This document shows positions 1-10,157 of a stretch of DNA of 64,000 bases, piece after piece (the stretch's first letter is position 1; every line of letters begins with the position of its first letter). The DNA is from Halomonas sp. QHL1. Its GTDB lineage: Bacteria > Pseudomonadota > Gammaproteobacteria > Pseudomonadales > Halomonadaceae. The DNA lies in contig NZ_MINL01000001.1 of assembly GCF_001882345.1 (NCBI RefSeq), forward strand, positions 747,944-811,943, read 5' to 3'. The translations under genes and the position numbers were made by a program. The notes under the pieces were generated by a model. The model did not search any database and was not told where the DNA came from. It saw nothing but the letters and a program-made list of their open reading frames with translations.

Positions 1-728
1 CCAGTAGCAACAAAAGCGCTATCGAAAACCACTTCGACACCCACGCCGAGCTTGAAGCCAGCCTGGAAGCGAAGGGTAAGCACGAGCTTTTGGCGATGCT
101 ACGCAACTTAGTGCCTGATGATGTCAGCATTATCAGTATTCGTCAGGGTGTTCCGTTAGGGCTGGGTCACGCGGTGCTATGCGCTCGCCCGATCATTGGT
201 GACAATGAGCCTTTTGCTGTGCTGCTTCCCGATGTGCTGGTCGATAATAGTGCCAACGAGTCGACCGATTTGGCCGGCATGTTGGCGGCGTATGATCAGC
301 AGCAAACGGCGCAGCTGATGGTAGAAGAGGTAGCCTGGGAGCAAGTTGAGAAATATGGCATCGTGGCGCCAGCCGGTGACGTGCCTGCCCCAAATCAATC
401 GGCAGATCTAGTGGGTATGGTGGAAAAGCCGAAGCGTGATGCGGCGCCCTCAAATCTAGCAGTGATTGGTCGTTATGCGCTGCCAGGCCATATTTTCCCT
501 ATTTTAGAAGCAACACAGCCCGGTGCGGGCGGTGAAATTCAACTCACCGATGCGCTGGAGACCCTGCGCGAACAGTCGGGCGTTCAGGCATACCGTATGC
601 AGGGCACTACCTATGACTGTGGTCAGCCGCTGGGTTACCTTGAAGCCACGCTTGCCTATGCGCGTCGTCACCCTGAGTTTGGTGAGGGTTTCCAAGCCCT
701 GCTATCACGTTACCAACAGGGAGAGTAA
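1..728 (+). CDS. galU: UTP--glucose-1-phosphate uridylyltransferase, 3' part
   Basis: GalU makes UDP-glucose from UTP and glucose-1-phosphate in the cytoplasm, feeding LPS and capsule sugars. The gene enters the window already open: frame 3 is open from base 3 and ends at TAA 726-728, so the N-terminal third with the nucleotide-binding start is missing. Visible family marks are PLGLGHAV, LLPDVLVD, the GGEIQLTDAL stretch and the C-terminal YDCGQPLGYLEATLAYA, which matches the GalU sugar-binding end. A UGD-like gene starts 3 bases after the stop, so the two are probably co-transcribed; galU-ugd pairing is common for UDP-glucuronate supply, but see the defects in that neighbour. Confidence 0.93.
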   Translation, partial: SSNKSAIENHFDTHAELEASLEAKGKHELLAMLRNLVPDDVSIISIRQGVPLGLGHAVLCARPIIGDNEPFAVLLPDVLVDNSANESTDLAGMLAAYDQQQTAQLMVEEVAWEQVEKYGIVAPAGDVPAPNQSADLVGMVEKPKRDAAPSNLAVIGRYALPGHIFPILEATQPGAGGEIQLTDALETLREQSGVQAYRMQGTTYDCGQPLGYLEATLAYARRHPEFGEGFQALLSRYQQGE

Positions 729-731
729 CCC

Positions 732-2024
732 ATGCGGGTGTTACTTTACGGTAGCGAATTGAGCGCAGCGACAGCCGCCGCTGCGTTGGCCTGGGTGGGG
801 CATCAGGTGCAGTGGTTGCCACACGCTGATGCCCCCTGGTCAGCACTTTCCCAAGTAGATTGGCTCCGCAGCGAACCTCAACTGATGGCGCATCTGGAGC
901 ATGGCCTTGCGGAAGGGACGCTGCAGGTCATTGAGCAGCTTAAAGAGGCCCACACGCCTGAAGTGATCTGGCTGGCGTTATCTCCTGCGCAGCGTAGTTC
1001 AGCCAGTGCGCTGGTTGAAGACCCGCTGCTGGTCGATCAGCACGGCATCGTGCTTATCAATAATTCAACGTTCCCGGTTGGCGAGACCGAGCGCCTGCAT
1101 GCGCTGATGGGCATGCAGCACACCAGCGTGGCGCTCCCTGATACGTTGGAAGAGGGACGGGCGTGGGACTCGTTTACCCGCCCCACACGGCGGCTATTAG
1201 GCTGCGACGATGCCACTGGTGAGCAGGTGACCAGGGAGCTCTTACGCGCCTTTAACCGCCGCAGCGAGGTATTTCAGTGTATGCCGCGCCGCGCTGCCGA
1301 GCTCACCAAACTGGCTATTAATGGCATGCTCGCCACGCGCATCAGTTATATGAATGAAATTGCGGGCTTGGCTGATACCCTGGGGGTGGATGTTGAGCAT
1401 GTCCGCCAGGGGATGGGCGCCGACTCACGCATCGGGTTTGAGTATCTCTACCCCGGTTGTGGGTTTGGTGGGCCGAACTTCTCCCGGGACTTGATGCGTC
1501 TGGCCGATGTTCAGCTGCAAAGCGGCCGCTATTCAGCACTGCTTGAGCAGGTAATGGATATTAACGAACAGAAGAAAGAGACCCTATTCCGTAAGCTCTG
1601 GGCTCACTTTGCGGGCGAGTTGGCAGGTAAAACAGTGGCAATATGGGGCGCGGCGTTCAAGCCTGGCACCGCGCGTATTGACCACGCGCCAGTGTTAACG
1701 CTGCTCGAGGCACTTTGGGCGCAGGGTGTTCATGTTCAACTCCACGACCCGGCGGCAGTGCCTGCGCTTCACGCCTTGGTAGGCGAGCGTGACGACCTGC
1801 GCACCTATACGCATGACCCCTACCAAGCCTGTGAGGGAGCCGATGTACTGATGCTGGTGACCGAATGGAAAACGTATTGGAACCCAGACTGGCACCGACT
1901 CGGCGCACTACTAAACGCTAAGCTCGTCTTAGATGGACGCAATATTTACGACCCTGAGTTTGTTGCCAGCTGTGGATTAATGTACCGAGGTATTGGCCGT
2001 CGTGCCGACCCGAAGACTCTTTGA
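732..2024 (+). CDS. UDP-glucose 6-dehydrogenase-like protein, catalytic residues lost
   Basis: At 430 aa it has the full length and three-domain layout of the UDP-glucose/GDP-mannose dehydrogenase family. The central AELTKLAINGMLATRISYMNE keeps the family Lys and Asn, and the C-terminal domain keeps AFKPGTARIDHAP and VLDGRNIYDP. Key positions differ. The active-site loop reads GFGGPNFSRD where active enzymes have GFGGSCFPKD, so the nucleophilic Cys is Asn. The N-terminal Rossmann loop is GSELSA instead of GxGxxG. The acidic residue expected after the second strand is absent (VQWLPH), and NPEFLREG is replaced by LPDTLEEG. Normal NAD-dependent oxidation of UDP-glucose is therefore unlikely. It may be a sugar-nucleotide-binding pseudoenzyme or have another role. 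It follows galU by 3 bases and is followed at once by a coiled-coil gene. Confidence 0.8.
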   Translation: MRVLLYGSELSAATAAAALAWVGHQVQWLPHADAPWSALSQVDWLRSEPQLMAHLEHGLAEGTLQVIEQLKEAHTPEVIWLALSPAQRSSASALVEDPLLVDQHGIVLINNSTFPVGETERLHALMGMQHTSVALPDTLEEGRAWDSFTRPTRRLLGCDDATGEQVTRELLRAFNRRSEVFQCMPRRAAELTKLAINGMLATRISYMNEIAGLADTLGVDVEHVRQGMGADSRIGFEYLYPGCGFGGPNFSRDLMRLADVQLQSGRYSALLEQVMDINEQKKETLFRKLWAHFAGELAGKTVAIWGAAFKPGTARIDHAPVLTLLEALWAQGVHVQLHDPAAVPALHALVGERDDLRTYTHDPYQACEGADVLMLVTEWKTYWNPDWHRLGALLNAKLVLDGRNIYDPEFVASCGLMYRGIGRRADPKTL

Positions 2025-2033
2025 GGAAATGTC

Positions 2034-2855
2034 ATGCCAGACGCCACCGCATCCTCTCGTATAGTGCCCGATGTGGATCAAAGCTTGACGGCGCACCACT
2101 TGCGTCACCGAAAGGGGCCCACGCTATGGCCACTATGGCTATCTTTGCTACTGATTATTGCGCTAATGGGCGCAGCGGCGGCTGGACTTTGGTACGAACG
2201 TGAACGACTGTTAGATGAGTTGCATCGGGTGAGTGGGGAAGTCTCCAATGTGCATGCTCGGTTGGATTCGGATGACACTGGCGTACAAGATACGATAACC
2301 TTTGTACAAGCTCAGATGTCGACTCTTTTCCAAGAGCAGGAGCAGCTATCAATGTCGTTGGCCGCTACCCGGGAAGAGTTATACGGTTTTCTCACTTCTA
2401 GCGAGGATACGGTCTCTAGTGATTCCATCAACACACTGGTGCAGCAGTTGTCTCAGCTTAGAGAGCAAGCCGAACTGCGCGATAGTCAATTAATGGCGGT
2501 GCGGGAATCTCTTGACGCCTTGGAACAAACGGGGTCGTCGGGCCGTCAAAACCTTGTTCAGGAAGTGTCTCATCTGGAGCAATTGACCGACCAGCGCATT
2601 GAGGGACTGGATAGCCAGCTCAACAGTATCAGTAGCGCTTGGGAAGAGCAGCTGGCGGCGCAAAGAACCGCGATAGAGGCCCGTTTTGATGAGCTGGAAA
2701 CATCCGTTGCAGAGATAGAGGCACCAGTAGATCAAGCAGCCCTGGAAGCGTTGGAGCAGGAGTGGTCTCAACGGCTTAATTCGCTGGAAAGCGATGTGCG
2801 TCAAGTGCGTCAGGCACAGCTTGCCTTCAGTGCTCAGTTAGAAATGTTGCGTTAA
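2034..2855 (+). CDS. membrane-anchored coiled-coil protein of unknown function
   Basis: A 273-aa protein I do not recognise. Residues 1-30 are polar with a basic patch (HHLRHRKG), residues 31-53 form one hydrophobic helix (LWPLWLSLLLIIALMGAAAAG), and the rest is long, Glu/Gln/Leu-rich and heptad-like, so it should be a single-pass inner-membrane protein with a periplasmic coiled coil. The start ATG lies 7 bases after a GAGGA Shine-Dalgarno that overlaps the stop of the UGD-like gene, indicating translational coupling. It sits between sugar-nucleotide genes and tamA-tamB, which hints at an envelope job, but nothing in the sequence names one. Confidence 0.75.
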   Translation: MPDATASSRIVPDVDQSLTAHHLRHRKGPTLWPLWLSLLLIIALMGAAAAGLWYERERLLDELHRVSGEVSNVHARLDSDDTGVQDTITFVQAQMSTLFQEQEQLSMSLAATREELYGFLTSSEDTVSSDSINTLVQQLSQLREQAELRDSQLMAVRESLDALEQTGSSGRQNLVQEVSHLEQLTDQRIEGLDSQLNSISSAWEEQLAAQRTAIEARFDELETSVAEIEAPVDQAALEALEQEWSQRLNSLESDVRQVRQAQLAFSAQLEMLR

Positions 2856-2959
2856 TGAGTCTCATTGGAAGTATGAGTGTGATTGCTTAATTTTTAACAT
2901 GCTAATGCGTTGAAATGCTTAGGCGATGAAGCCGCTGATTTAGGTTTGGATAAAAATGT

Positions 2960-4813
2960 ATGGGAAGACAACGGCGATGGACATCAGCCACAGAGCGCAC
3001 CTTTACAGTCGTGCTATCGCTGCTGTGCGTTTCACCTGGCGCATGGGCATTAGAAGCGACTATCGAGGGTGTTTCTGATGAGGTCGAAGGCAATATTCAA
3101 GCCTATTTACAGAACATCGATGCGGCACAATACACCGAGGTGCGTTTAGAGGGCGAGATTCGTCGGCGTACCGAGGAAGCAATGCGTGTTTATGGCTATT
3201 ACGAACCTGAAATAACGCTTGAACGCGCCACTGATGAACGTGCGTGGCTTGAAATCGAGCCCGGCCCTCAGGTTGAGATTGAAATTCTGTCAATCAATGT
3301 GGAAGGCGATGCGAGTGAAGACCCGCCTTTCCAACAGGCCGTAGAAGACTTTCCCCTGGAAGAAGGGGATGTGTTACGGCATGCCCCCTGGGATCGATTA
3401 AGCAGCCAATTTTCAGGATTGGCTATCGAGCGTGGCTACTTTGACTGGGGCTTTACAGATCGGCGCATGGAAGTGCGTCCGTACCTACAAAGTGCGCGCC
3501 TCTATATGGGTTTTGACAGTGGCCCCCGCTACCAATTTGGTGAATCCTCCATTATAGGCAGCCATATTGAGCTTGATCGGCTGCGTCGCATGCAGCCCTT
3601 TGAGCGAGGCGACCCCTATTTGGCACAGGCCCTGGCAGACTATAATCAATCGCTTGCTGAAACCGGCTGGTTTAGCTCGGTGTCAGTGCGCCCGCGCCTT
3701 GAAACAGCTCAAGAATTAACCATCGCTCCCTCTGGTGGTGGTGATCCTTGGTGGAGTGAAGCCACCGCCTCTCAGCCAGAGCGCCCGCGAGTCACCAGTG
3801 CTGCTTTGGCCAGCGCGCTTGGTCTCAATACCTCCAGTGATAAACAGCTGCCTATCGACGTCACTGTTGAACCCGCTGATCGTCACCAGTTTGAAGTGGG
3901 TGTGGGCTACGCCACCGATGTAGGGCCGAGGCTGCGTTTCGGCTGGGAACAGCCATGGATTAATCGCTATGGTCATAGCCTTGATCATGACCTCTATTTA
4001 TCCGCTCCGGAGCAGCGATTTACCGGCGTATATAACGTGCCGCTTGAGGATCCACTTCGCGATAGTTATCGGCTTCAATATGGCATCCGTAATATCGACG
4101 ATAGTGATACCCAGTCGCTAGAAGGTACCGTCGAGCTGGCCCGGCGATGGGAGTTTGATAACGATTGGGTCCAAACGGTCTATTTCCGCACTACCTATGA
4201 GGACTTCGAACAGGGCGGTGAAGCGGATCAAGTGTGGCTCTTCTATCCAGGTATCCAGTGGTCGCGTACGCGGACACGCCCTCAGCGCTTTCCATTATGG
4301 GGTGATCGTCAGCAGCTCTCGTTAGAGTATTCCGATACCGTTTGGGGCTCGGATGCAACATTCGCCCGCATCACGGGGGATACGGAGTGGATCCGTATGA
4401 TCGGCAACGACAATCGCTTCTTGGCGCGTATTAGTTTAGGCGCCATTGAAACCGATGACTTTGCCAAAATACCACCATCGCTGCGTTTTTTCGCGGGTGG
4501 TGACCGCAGCGTGCGTGGTTACTCCTATGAGAGCTTATCTCCCCGCAACGAAGAGGGACGGCTACGCGGTGGGCAGCAAATGCTCACCTCGACTCTGGAA
4601 TATCAGCGTCGAGTAACGGGGGATTGGTGGGGCGCCACCTTTATAGATAACGGCGATGCATTTGATAACTGGGGGCCTAATGATTTGAAAACGGGCGCCG
4701 GGGCCGGGGTGCGCTGGGTCTCGCCGGTGGGGCCCATTCGCTTTGACATCGCCCACCCTTTTGACCACGAAGACGATTGGCGTTTGCACTTTTCCATCGG
4801 ACCGGAATTCTAG
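2960..4813 (+). CDS. tamA: translocation and assembly module outer-membrane protein TamA
   Basis: TamA is an Omp85-family barrel that works with TamB in assembly or lipid homeostasis of the outer membrane. This 617-aa protein has an N-terminal signal peptide ending near SPGAWA (about residue 31), POTRA-like repeats to about residue 260, and a C-terminal Omp85 barrel with the FAGGDRSVRGYSYESLSP loop typical of TamA/BamA lid regions, closing in a terminal Phe as expected for a beta-signal. A Ser/Gly-rich insert lies near residues 255-280. tamB follows after 9 bases with its own Shine-Dalgarno, the standard tamA-tamB order. Confidence 0.92.
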   Translation: MGRQRRWTSATERTFTVVLSLLCVSPGAWALEATIEGVSDEVEGNIQAYLQNIDAAQYTEVRLEGEIRRRTEEAMRVYGYYEPEITLERATDERAWLEIEPGPQVEIEILSINVEGDASEDPPFQQAVEDFPLEEGDVLRHAPWDRLSSQFSGLAIERGYFDWGFTDRRMEVRPYLQSARLYMGFDSGPRYQFGESSIIGSHIELDRLRRMQPFERGDPYLAQALADYNQSLAETGWFSSVSVRPRLETAQELTIAPSGGGDPWWSEATASQPERPRVTSAALASALGLNTSSDKQLPIDVTVEPADRHQFEVGVGYATDVGPRLRFGWEQPWINRYGHSLDHDLYLSAPEQRFTGVYNVPLEDPLRDSYRLQYGIRNIDDSDTQSLEGTVELARRWEFDNDWVQTVYFRTTYEDFEQGGEADQVWLFYPGIQWSRTRTRPQRFPLWGDRQQLSLEYSDTVWGSDATFARITGDTEWIRMIGNDNRFLARISLGAIETDDFAKIPPSLRFFAGGDRSVRGYSYESLSPRNEEGRLRGGQQMLTSTLEYQRRVTGDWWGATFIDNGDAFDNWGPNDLKTGAGAGVRWVSPVGPIRFDIAHPFDHEDDWRLHFSIGPEF

Positions 4814-4822
4814 GAGAAAGAC

Positions 4823-7800
4823 TTGTCGCAGGTTGCACCAGCTACGTCTGATAAACGCCGTATGTTGTCTCCCAAATATCGCGTCTGGCTCCTGTTCTGG
4901 AGCCTTGTGCGACTCGTGATCGTACTGCCTATTTGGCTGTTCGGCATTGTGGCGCTGATTGTGGGGATAGCGTTATCACCCTGGGGCACCGGCGTGCTGC
5001 TCTCCCAGGGAGAACAGCGCGATTTTTTCTCCTATGCACATCATGAAGGTGGCTTGCTCGACCATTTTCAGCTCGAAGATTTCCAGCTACAGCTGGGCGA
5101 AACTCGCGTAAACGTGGATGAGTTCGAACTGCAGTGGGCGGATGACTGTGTGCTGTCAGGGCGCTTATGCATCGATACGCTGCGTGTGGTAGGCGCCGAC
5201 ATCCGGCTAGGTTCATCCGGTGAGCAAGCGCCACCTCCCGAAGAAGCAGGGAGCCCGCTGGCTATTCGTTTTCCTTTTCCCATCGAACTTCGTTCGCTAC
5301 TGCTGGACGATGTTAGCCTTAGGCTTGCCGATGGTACCGAAGTGGCGTGGCGCTCATTAAGTTCGGCGGCCCTTGCTGAAGGAAACTCGGTACGACTCTC
5401 GCCAACGCACCTGGAGCAACCCCGCCTATACTTGCCACCATCGTCGGGCGTTCTGCTAACTCAAGGCATTGAAACAACGCTTTATGCTGAAGCTATCGAT
5501 GCCGCCATCTTGCTCAATCAACCACCCCAAGAGGTCCAGGCGGCGGTGGATACGCCAGAACAGCAGCTCGAAGAACGCGAGCGCCTGGAACTACCGGATA
5601 TCACGCTACCGGTAGATATCCAAATACCTGAATTCACGCTCAACGATTTCCGATTGGAAGGAGCCACCGAGTACCGCGTTGAGCGACTGCGGCTTGGGTT
5701 GTTAACCGAAGGTGATAACGTCGAAGTAACTGAGCTTTCCGTTGTTACCCCGGATGTAGAGGCTGAATTAACCGCGAGCGCCACCTTAACCGGAAATTAC
5801 CCACTCGAAGCACGTTTAGCCGTCGAACTGTTTTTACCTGAGATATACCCAGAGTTAAGTGGTGAATCTTTAATCTTGACGCTGTCTGGCCCACTGGATG
5901 CACTTGAAGCCCAGTTGGATGCATCCGGTGCGGTCAATGCGTCACTAAGCGGTCAAGTCGACGCACTCGCCCCGACGCTGCCGTTTCAACTGCAGCTGCA
6001 AAGTGACCAAGTGCAGTGGCCTTTGCCTGTCAGCGAAGATATCAGTAGAGATGAAAGCGTCGATGACAGCACTGAAAACGCGACAGCCCAAGGCGAAGCT
6101 TCCACCGAGCCTTATATAGTCGATGGCCTGGATCTACAGTTAACCGGCAGCCTAAGCGATTATAGTGCTCAGTTAGCTATGACGGTTGAGGGCCCGAGCC
6201 TGCCGCGCACGCAAATTAGCGTCACCGGCGAGGGCGATCTAGAACAGTTCAGCTGGCAACCGCTCACCCTCGCAGTCGACGAAAGCTCCCTGCGCAGCGC
6301 AGGCAACATCAGCTGGGTAGCACCGCTACAGGTCAATACGACTATCCGTCTGGATCAGTTTAACCCTGCCCACTTCGTGGATCAGCTAGAGGGTAATTTA
6401 AACGGTGATATTGAGCTTACGCTGAGTCAGCAAGAGGACGAGTGGGCGATTAGCGTACCCAATTTAGCGATTGACGGTGAGCTGCGCGACTACCCACTAA
6501 CCCTGCAAGCGGCTTTTGATGCTAACAGCAACCTGGAACTGGATATTGAGGAGTTGTTGTTTACCCAAGGGGATAATCGTTTAGAGGCGGCTGGACAAAT
6601 CAGTGAACAGGCCATGTCGTTAAACGCCGATATTGCGCTGCGCCAGTTGCAAACGCTCTCCCCGGACTTGGCGGGCACTATCGTGGGCACGCTAGAGGCC
6701 AGCGGCAGTTTTAATCAGCCGCAATTACTCGCCAATTTACAGGGTGATGGCGTGCGTTTTGGCCAAAATCGCATTGAACGGCTTGCCTTAGATGCCGATG
6801 TGCAGGGTATCGATGACCCTATCCTCGACGTACAACTGGCACTACAAAACGTCAATGCCGGGGGGCAGGCACTTACTAATATTGAGGCCAATCTTGCCGG
6901 ACGCCTCTCTGAACATCAGCTTGAACTGACCGCCCAAGGCGCCAACAACAGCGTTCTAAGCCGTGCGCAGCTTGCTTTAGCTGGCCGTTTCGACCAACAG
7001 GGCCAGCTGTATCAAGCTCGTGTTACTCCTCTGGAAATCGATTCTGACGCGGGGGATATTCGTCTTGAAGCGCCCCTAGACCTGCGCTATGACCTGGCCA
7101 ATGGTCAGGCGCGCCTGTCACCGTTCTGTCTGCGCCGTGAGCAGGGCGGGTTGGTCTGTTCTGAAGAGGAGATCAATGCGTCTGCGCAACAGGGCAACGC
7201 CGTGCTTTCGGTGCGGGAAGTGCCGATGGAAATGCTGGAGCCCTTTTTGCCGGAAGAGTGGCAATTAGAGGGTGATACAACGGCGGATCTCGTCGCCAAC
7301 TGGGGCCAGGGCGGTGCCCAATGGCAGGCAGATCTACAAATTCTTAGCGAACTCGCGATTACCGCCGTGAACGATTATGGTCAGCCTGTGCAACTGCCGG
7401 AAATCAGTTTAGACGCTCAGATTGAAGCCAACCAAGCCCAGGCGGATGCCAATGTATCTCTCTCGCTTGCCGAGGCGGGTGACCTCAACTTAGATTTGTC
7501 GGTCAACGACCCACTTGGGGCCGGCGCATTATCCGGTGAGCTGCGCGCCAACAATGTATCGTTACAGCCTTATCGGCCCATGCTGGTGGGGATGGAACGA
7601 TTGGAAGGCGATCTTAGCGGCAGTGTCCAAATTAGCGGTTCGAGCGCTGCGCCGGACTTACAGGGTCAGCTTGGACTGCGCGGCATAGGGGTAAGTGGCC
7701 CGGATATACCTGTCGATGTTCAAGATGGTGAACTGGTGGTCTCTTTCGACGGTGAACAGGGAGATATTGACGGTTATCTGGCCGCTGAGCGCGGGCGTAT

Positions 7801-8893
7801 GGAAATCACCGGTGACGCTTATTGGCCAAGCGGCGATGGTTGGCGAATTGGTGTTGACCTGAATGCCGTCCAAGAGCCTATTTTGGTCGTATTGCCCCAG
7901 TTCGGCCGGCTTGAGGTAGCCCCTGATATACGTATCCGGGTTACGCCGGAAAGACTGCAGGTGAGAGGGGATGTCAATTTGCCCTGGGCACGGCTTGAAA
8001 TTGGCGATATGCCCTCATCGGCCGTCACGCCGAGTGGCGATGAAGTGATTATTACCGAGCGCGATGATCGCCAGGCGGAAATTGAGGCTCAGCGAGCGGC
8101 TGCCAATGAGGATGGCCCCAGCGCCGCGGACGAGCTTGCTGCTACCGGCATGGCTATTGATGTGCTGGTGACGTTAACGCTGGGCAGTGATATGCAAATT
8201 TCAGCCTACGGTTTGGAATCTGGCTTGGGAGGCTCACTGGAAATTCGTCAAAGCAGCGGGGCGTTGCAGCTGTTTGGCGATGTTAATTTGGTTGATGGCC
8301 GTTTCCAAGCGTTCGGCCAAGACCTGGTTATTCGCCGTGGTGAGCTGCTGTTTAGTGGACCGCCAGATCTACCTACACTCGACTTCGAGGCCATTCGTAA
8401 CCCTGACGTTACCGAAGATGATGTCATCGCAGGCTTGCGGGTAACAGGCAGCGCCGAAGCGCCGAACGTCCTGATCTTTTCTGAACCGGCGATGGATGAA
8501 TCCCGTGCGCTCTCTTATCTATTACGGGGTCGCGCGCCGGATTCCTCAGGTGGCGGTGTTGATAGCGCACTAACCACTGCTTTAATTGGTATGTCATTAG
8601 GGCGCACCGGTGGTGCGGTGGGCTCCATTGGTGAAGCCTTCGGTATTGAAGATTTAACTCTGGATACCGCTGGGGCCGGCGACGACAGCCAAGTCGCTGT
8701 CAGTGGCCAGCTCACCGACGATTTAAGGATTAGTTACGGCGTGGGAATTTTCTCGCCGATTGCCGAACTAACACTACGCTACACGCTGTGGCGTAACCTT
8801 TATGTACAGGCCGTATCGGGTACCAGCCAAGCGGTGGATTTAATCTACACTTTTACCCGTTCCGGTGATCCTGAGATCATACAACAGCAATAA
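4823..8893 (+). CDS. tamB: translocation and assembly module inner-membrane protein TamB
   Basis: TamB is an AsmA-like protein spanning the periplasm from the inner membrane to TamA, carrying lipids or assisting autotransporter and barrel assembly. The 1356-aa product starts with TTG 2-3 bases beyond an AGGAGAAAG ribosome site; no better ATG exists nearby. Residues 22-52 form the membrane anchor ([20 protein letters not shown]). The body is a long run of alternating beta-strand repeats rich in Leu, Asp, Gln and Gly. The last 350 residues match the TamB/DUF490 domain: [21 protein letters not shown], and the ending [16 protein letters not shown]. Length is in the usual 1200-1400 range. Confidence 0.92.
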   Translation: MSQVAPATSDKRRMLSPKYRVWLLFWSLVRLVIVLPIWLFGIVALIVGIALSPWGTGVLLSQGEQRDFFSYAHHEGGLLDHFQLEDFQLQLGETRVNVDEFELQWADDCVLSGRLCIDTLRVVGADIRLGSSGEQAPPPEEAGSPLAIRFPFPIELRSLLLDDVSLRLADGTEVAWRSLSSAALAEGNSVRLSPTHLEQPRLYLPPSSGVLLTQGIETTLYAEAIDAAILLNQPPQEVQAAVDTPEQQLEERERLELPDITLPVDIQIPEFTLNDFRLEGATEYRVERLRLGLLTEGDNVEVTELSVVTPDVEAELTASATLTGNYPLEARLAVELFLPEIYPELSGESLILTLSGPLDALEAQLDASGAVNASLSGQVDALAPTLPFQLQLQSDQVQWPLPVSEDISRDESVDDSTENATAQGEASTEPYIVDGLDLQLTGSLSDYSAQLAMTVEGPSLPRTQISVTGEGDLEQFSWQPLTLAVDESSLRSAGNISWVAPLQVNTTIRLDQFNPAHFVDQLEGNLNGDIELTLSQQEDEWAISVPNLAIDGELRDYPLTLQAAFDANSNLELDIEELLFTQGDNRLEAAGQISEQAMSLNADIALRQLQTLSPDLAGTIVGTLEASGSFNQPQLLANLQGDGVRFGQNRIERLALDADVQGIDDPILDVQLALQNVNAGGQALTNIEANLAGRLSEHQLELTAQGANNSVLSRAQLALAGRFDQQGQLYQARVTPLEIDSDAGDIRLEAPLDLRYDLANGQARLSPFCLRREQGGLVCSEEEINASAQQGNAVLSVREVPMEMLEPFLPEEWQLEGDTTADLVANWGQGGAQWQADLQILSELAITAVNDYGQPVQLPEISLDAQIEANQAQADANVSLSLAEAGDLNLDLSVNDPLGAGALSGELRANNVSLQPYRPMLVGMERLEGDLSGSVQISGSSAAPDLQGQLGLRGIGVSGPDIPVDVQDGELVVSFDGEQGDIDGYLAAERGRMEITGDAYWPSGDGWRIGVDLNAVQEPILVVLPQFGRLEVAPDIRIRVTPERLQVRGDVNLPWARLEIGDMPSSAVTPSGDEVIITERDDRQAEIEAQRAAANEDGPSAADELAATGMAIDVLVTLTLGSDMQISAYGLESGLGGSLEIRQSSGALQLFGDVNLVDGRFQAFGQDLVIRRGELLFSGPPDLPTLDFEAIRNPDVTEDDVIAGLRVTGSAEAPNVLIFSEPAMDESRALSYLLRGRAPDSSGGGVDSALTTALIGMSLGRTGGAVGSIGEAFGIEDLTLDTAGAGDDSQVAVSGQLTDDLRISYGVGIFSPIAELTLRYTLWRNLYVQAVSGTSQAVDLIYTFTRSGDPEIIQQQ

Positions 8894-8904
8894 GTGAGGG
8901 CGAA

Positions 8905-9537
8905 ATGTCATTGTTTTCAAAAACGTTTTCAAGTGCTAGCCGTGTACTACCTGGGCGCGATGCGCCCATAGAGACAAGCGACGTACATACCATTAATGGC
9001 CATTCGCTACATACGCCATTTCCCGAAGGCCACGAGGAAATCGTGCTAGGTATGGGCTGCTTCTGGGGCGTTGAGCGTCTGTTTTGGCAGTTGCCCGGCG
9101 TATATGTCACTGCAGCGGGTTATGCCGGCGGAGAGACACCTAACCCTACCTATGAAGAGACGTGCACTGGGCGTACTGGCCACACCGAAGTGGTGAGGGT
9201 GATTTATGACCCACAGCAAGTTGAGTTGGAAACGCTGCTGCAGGTTTTCTGGGAACAGCACGACCCGACCCAGGGAAATCGCCAGGGTAACGACATTGGC
9301 TCGCAGTATCGCTCCGCCATTTTTACCACCAGCCAAGCGCAGCAAATGGCAGCCGAACAGAGCGCAGCAGCCTATCAACAGGCGCTCGACAAAGCGGGCA
9401 GAGGGCCGATCACCACCGAGATAAAGCCGCTAGAAACGTTTTATTACGCGGAGGCCTACCATCAGCAGTATCTGGATAAAAACCCCAATGGCTACTGCGG
9501 GCTAAAAGGTACTGGCGTCACCTGCCCAATCGGTTAA
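8905..9537 (+). CDS. msrA: peptide-methionine (S)-S-oxide reductase MsrA
   Basis: MsrA reduces the S epimer of methionine sulfoxide in proteins, repairing oxidative damage. The 210-aa protein carries the catalytic GCFWG with Cys52, the [14 protein letters not shown] block, [11 protein letters not shown] and the [19 protein letters not shown] block. Two further Cys at 198 and 207, in the C-terminal [10 protein letters not shown], fit the resolving cysteines of the long MsrA type. About 45 residues precede the catalytic core, as in Escherichia coli MsrA. It starts 11 bases after tamB and may be read through from it. Confidence 0.95.
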   Translation: MSLFSKTFSSASRVLPGRDAPIETSDVHTINGHSLHTPFPEGHEEIVLGMGCFWGVERLFWQLPGVYVTAAGYAGGETPNPTYEETCTGRTGHTEVVRVIYDPQQVELETLLQVFWEQHDPTQGNRQGNDIGSQYRSAIFTTSQAQQMAAEQSAAAYQQALDKAGRGPITTEIKPLETFYYAEAYHQQYLDKNPNGYCGLKGTGVTCPIG

Positions 9538-9587
9538 AAATCGTATTATTAACTATTTAACCAACGATTCATCGACAGGAAGCCGTT

Positions 9588-10115
9588 ATGCAGCAACGTT
9601 ATCACCAGAAGTGGGCTTCCCCGCGCGGCGCGCTAGCCAGCGCCTTGGCATTATTGCTTTGCACGCCGCTGGTTTGGGCAGGCGAGGAGGCGAGTGCGCC
9701 AGCTATGCCCCAAGCCGTTAGCGACACGCCATTCGCAAGCGAACGCGAAGCCGTTATTTGGCGCCGCGAGGAGCTTAAAGATATTGAGAGTCTGGTGCGA
9801 CAGCTACGCTTTGATCTGATTAACAATCAAGATATAGAGGCCGCCACGCCGCGCCTTCTCGAGCTACAAGAGCGCGCCAGCGCACAACGTTTGCTGCCTG
9901 CGTTTATAGCGGGCACCCACGGCAGTGGTTCCGAGGCGCGAGCCTCAATTTGGGAGGAGTGGGAGGACTTTGGCGCTGGTTTTATCGACCTCGAAGGTAA
10001 AATCGCCAATTTAATAGAGGTGGCCGAACAAGAGAATCCCCGTGACACTACACGCGCGCTTTCAGAGGTAGGTGCCAGCTGTAAGAGCTGTCATCGCACC
10101 TACCGCTACGACTAG
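9588..10115 (+). CDS. periplasmic c-type cytochrome, cytochrome c'-like
   Basis: A 175-aa protein with an N-terminal signal peptide (hydrophobic run then WAG, cleavage near residue 31), a helical body, and a single haem-attachment motif CKSCH at residues 165-169, almost at the C-terminus. One CxxCH near the end of a four-helix-type domain is the arrangement of the cytochrome c' family (Cytochrom_C_2). The haem partner and role are not evident. Neighbours are msrA upstream and carbonic anhydrase convergent downstream, neither of which points to a respiratory chain. The family is likely; the function is open. Confidence 0.75.
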   Translation: MQQRYHQKWASPRGALASALALLLCTPLVWAGEEASAPAMPQAVSDTPFASEREAVIWRREELKDIESLVRQLRFDLINNQDIEAATPRLLELQERASAQRLLPAFIAGTHGSGSEARASIWEEWEDFGAGFIDLEGKIANLIEVAEQENPRDTTRALSEVGASCKSCHRTYRYD

Positions 10116-10157
10116 CGTAGCGGCAAGTGCTGGAGAAATGGGCGCGGAGGAGGGCGT

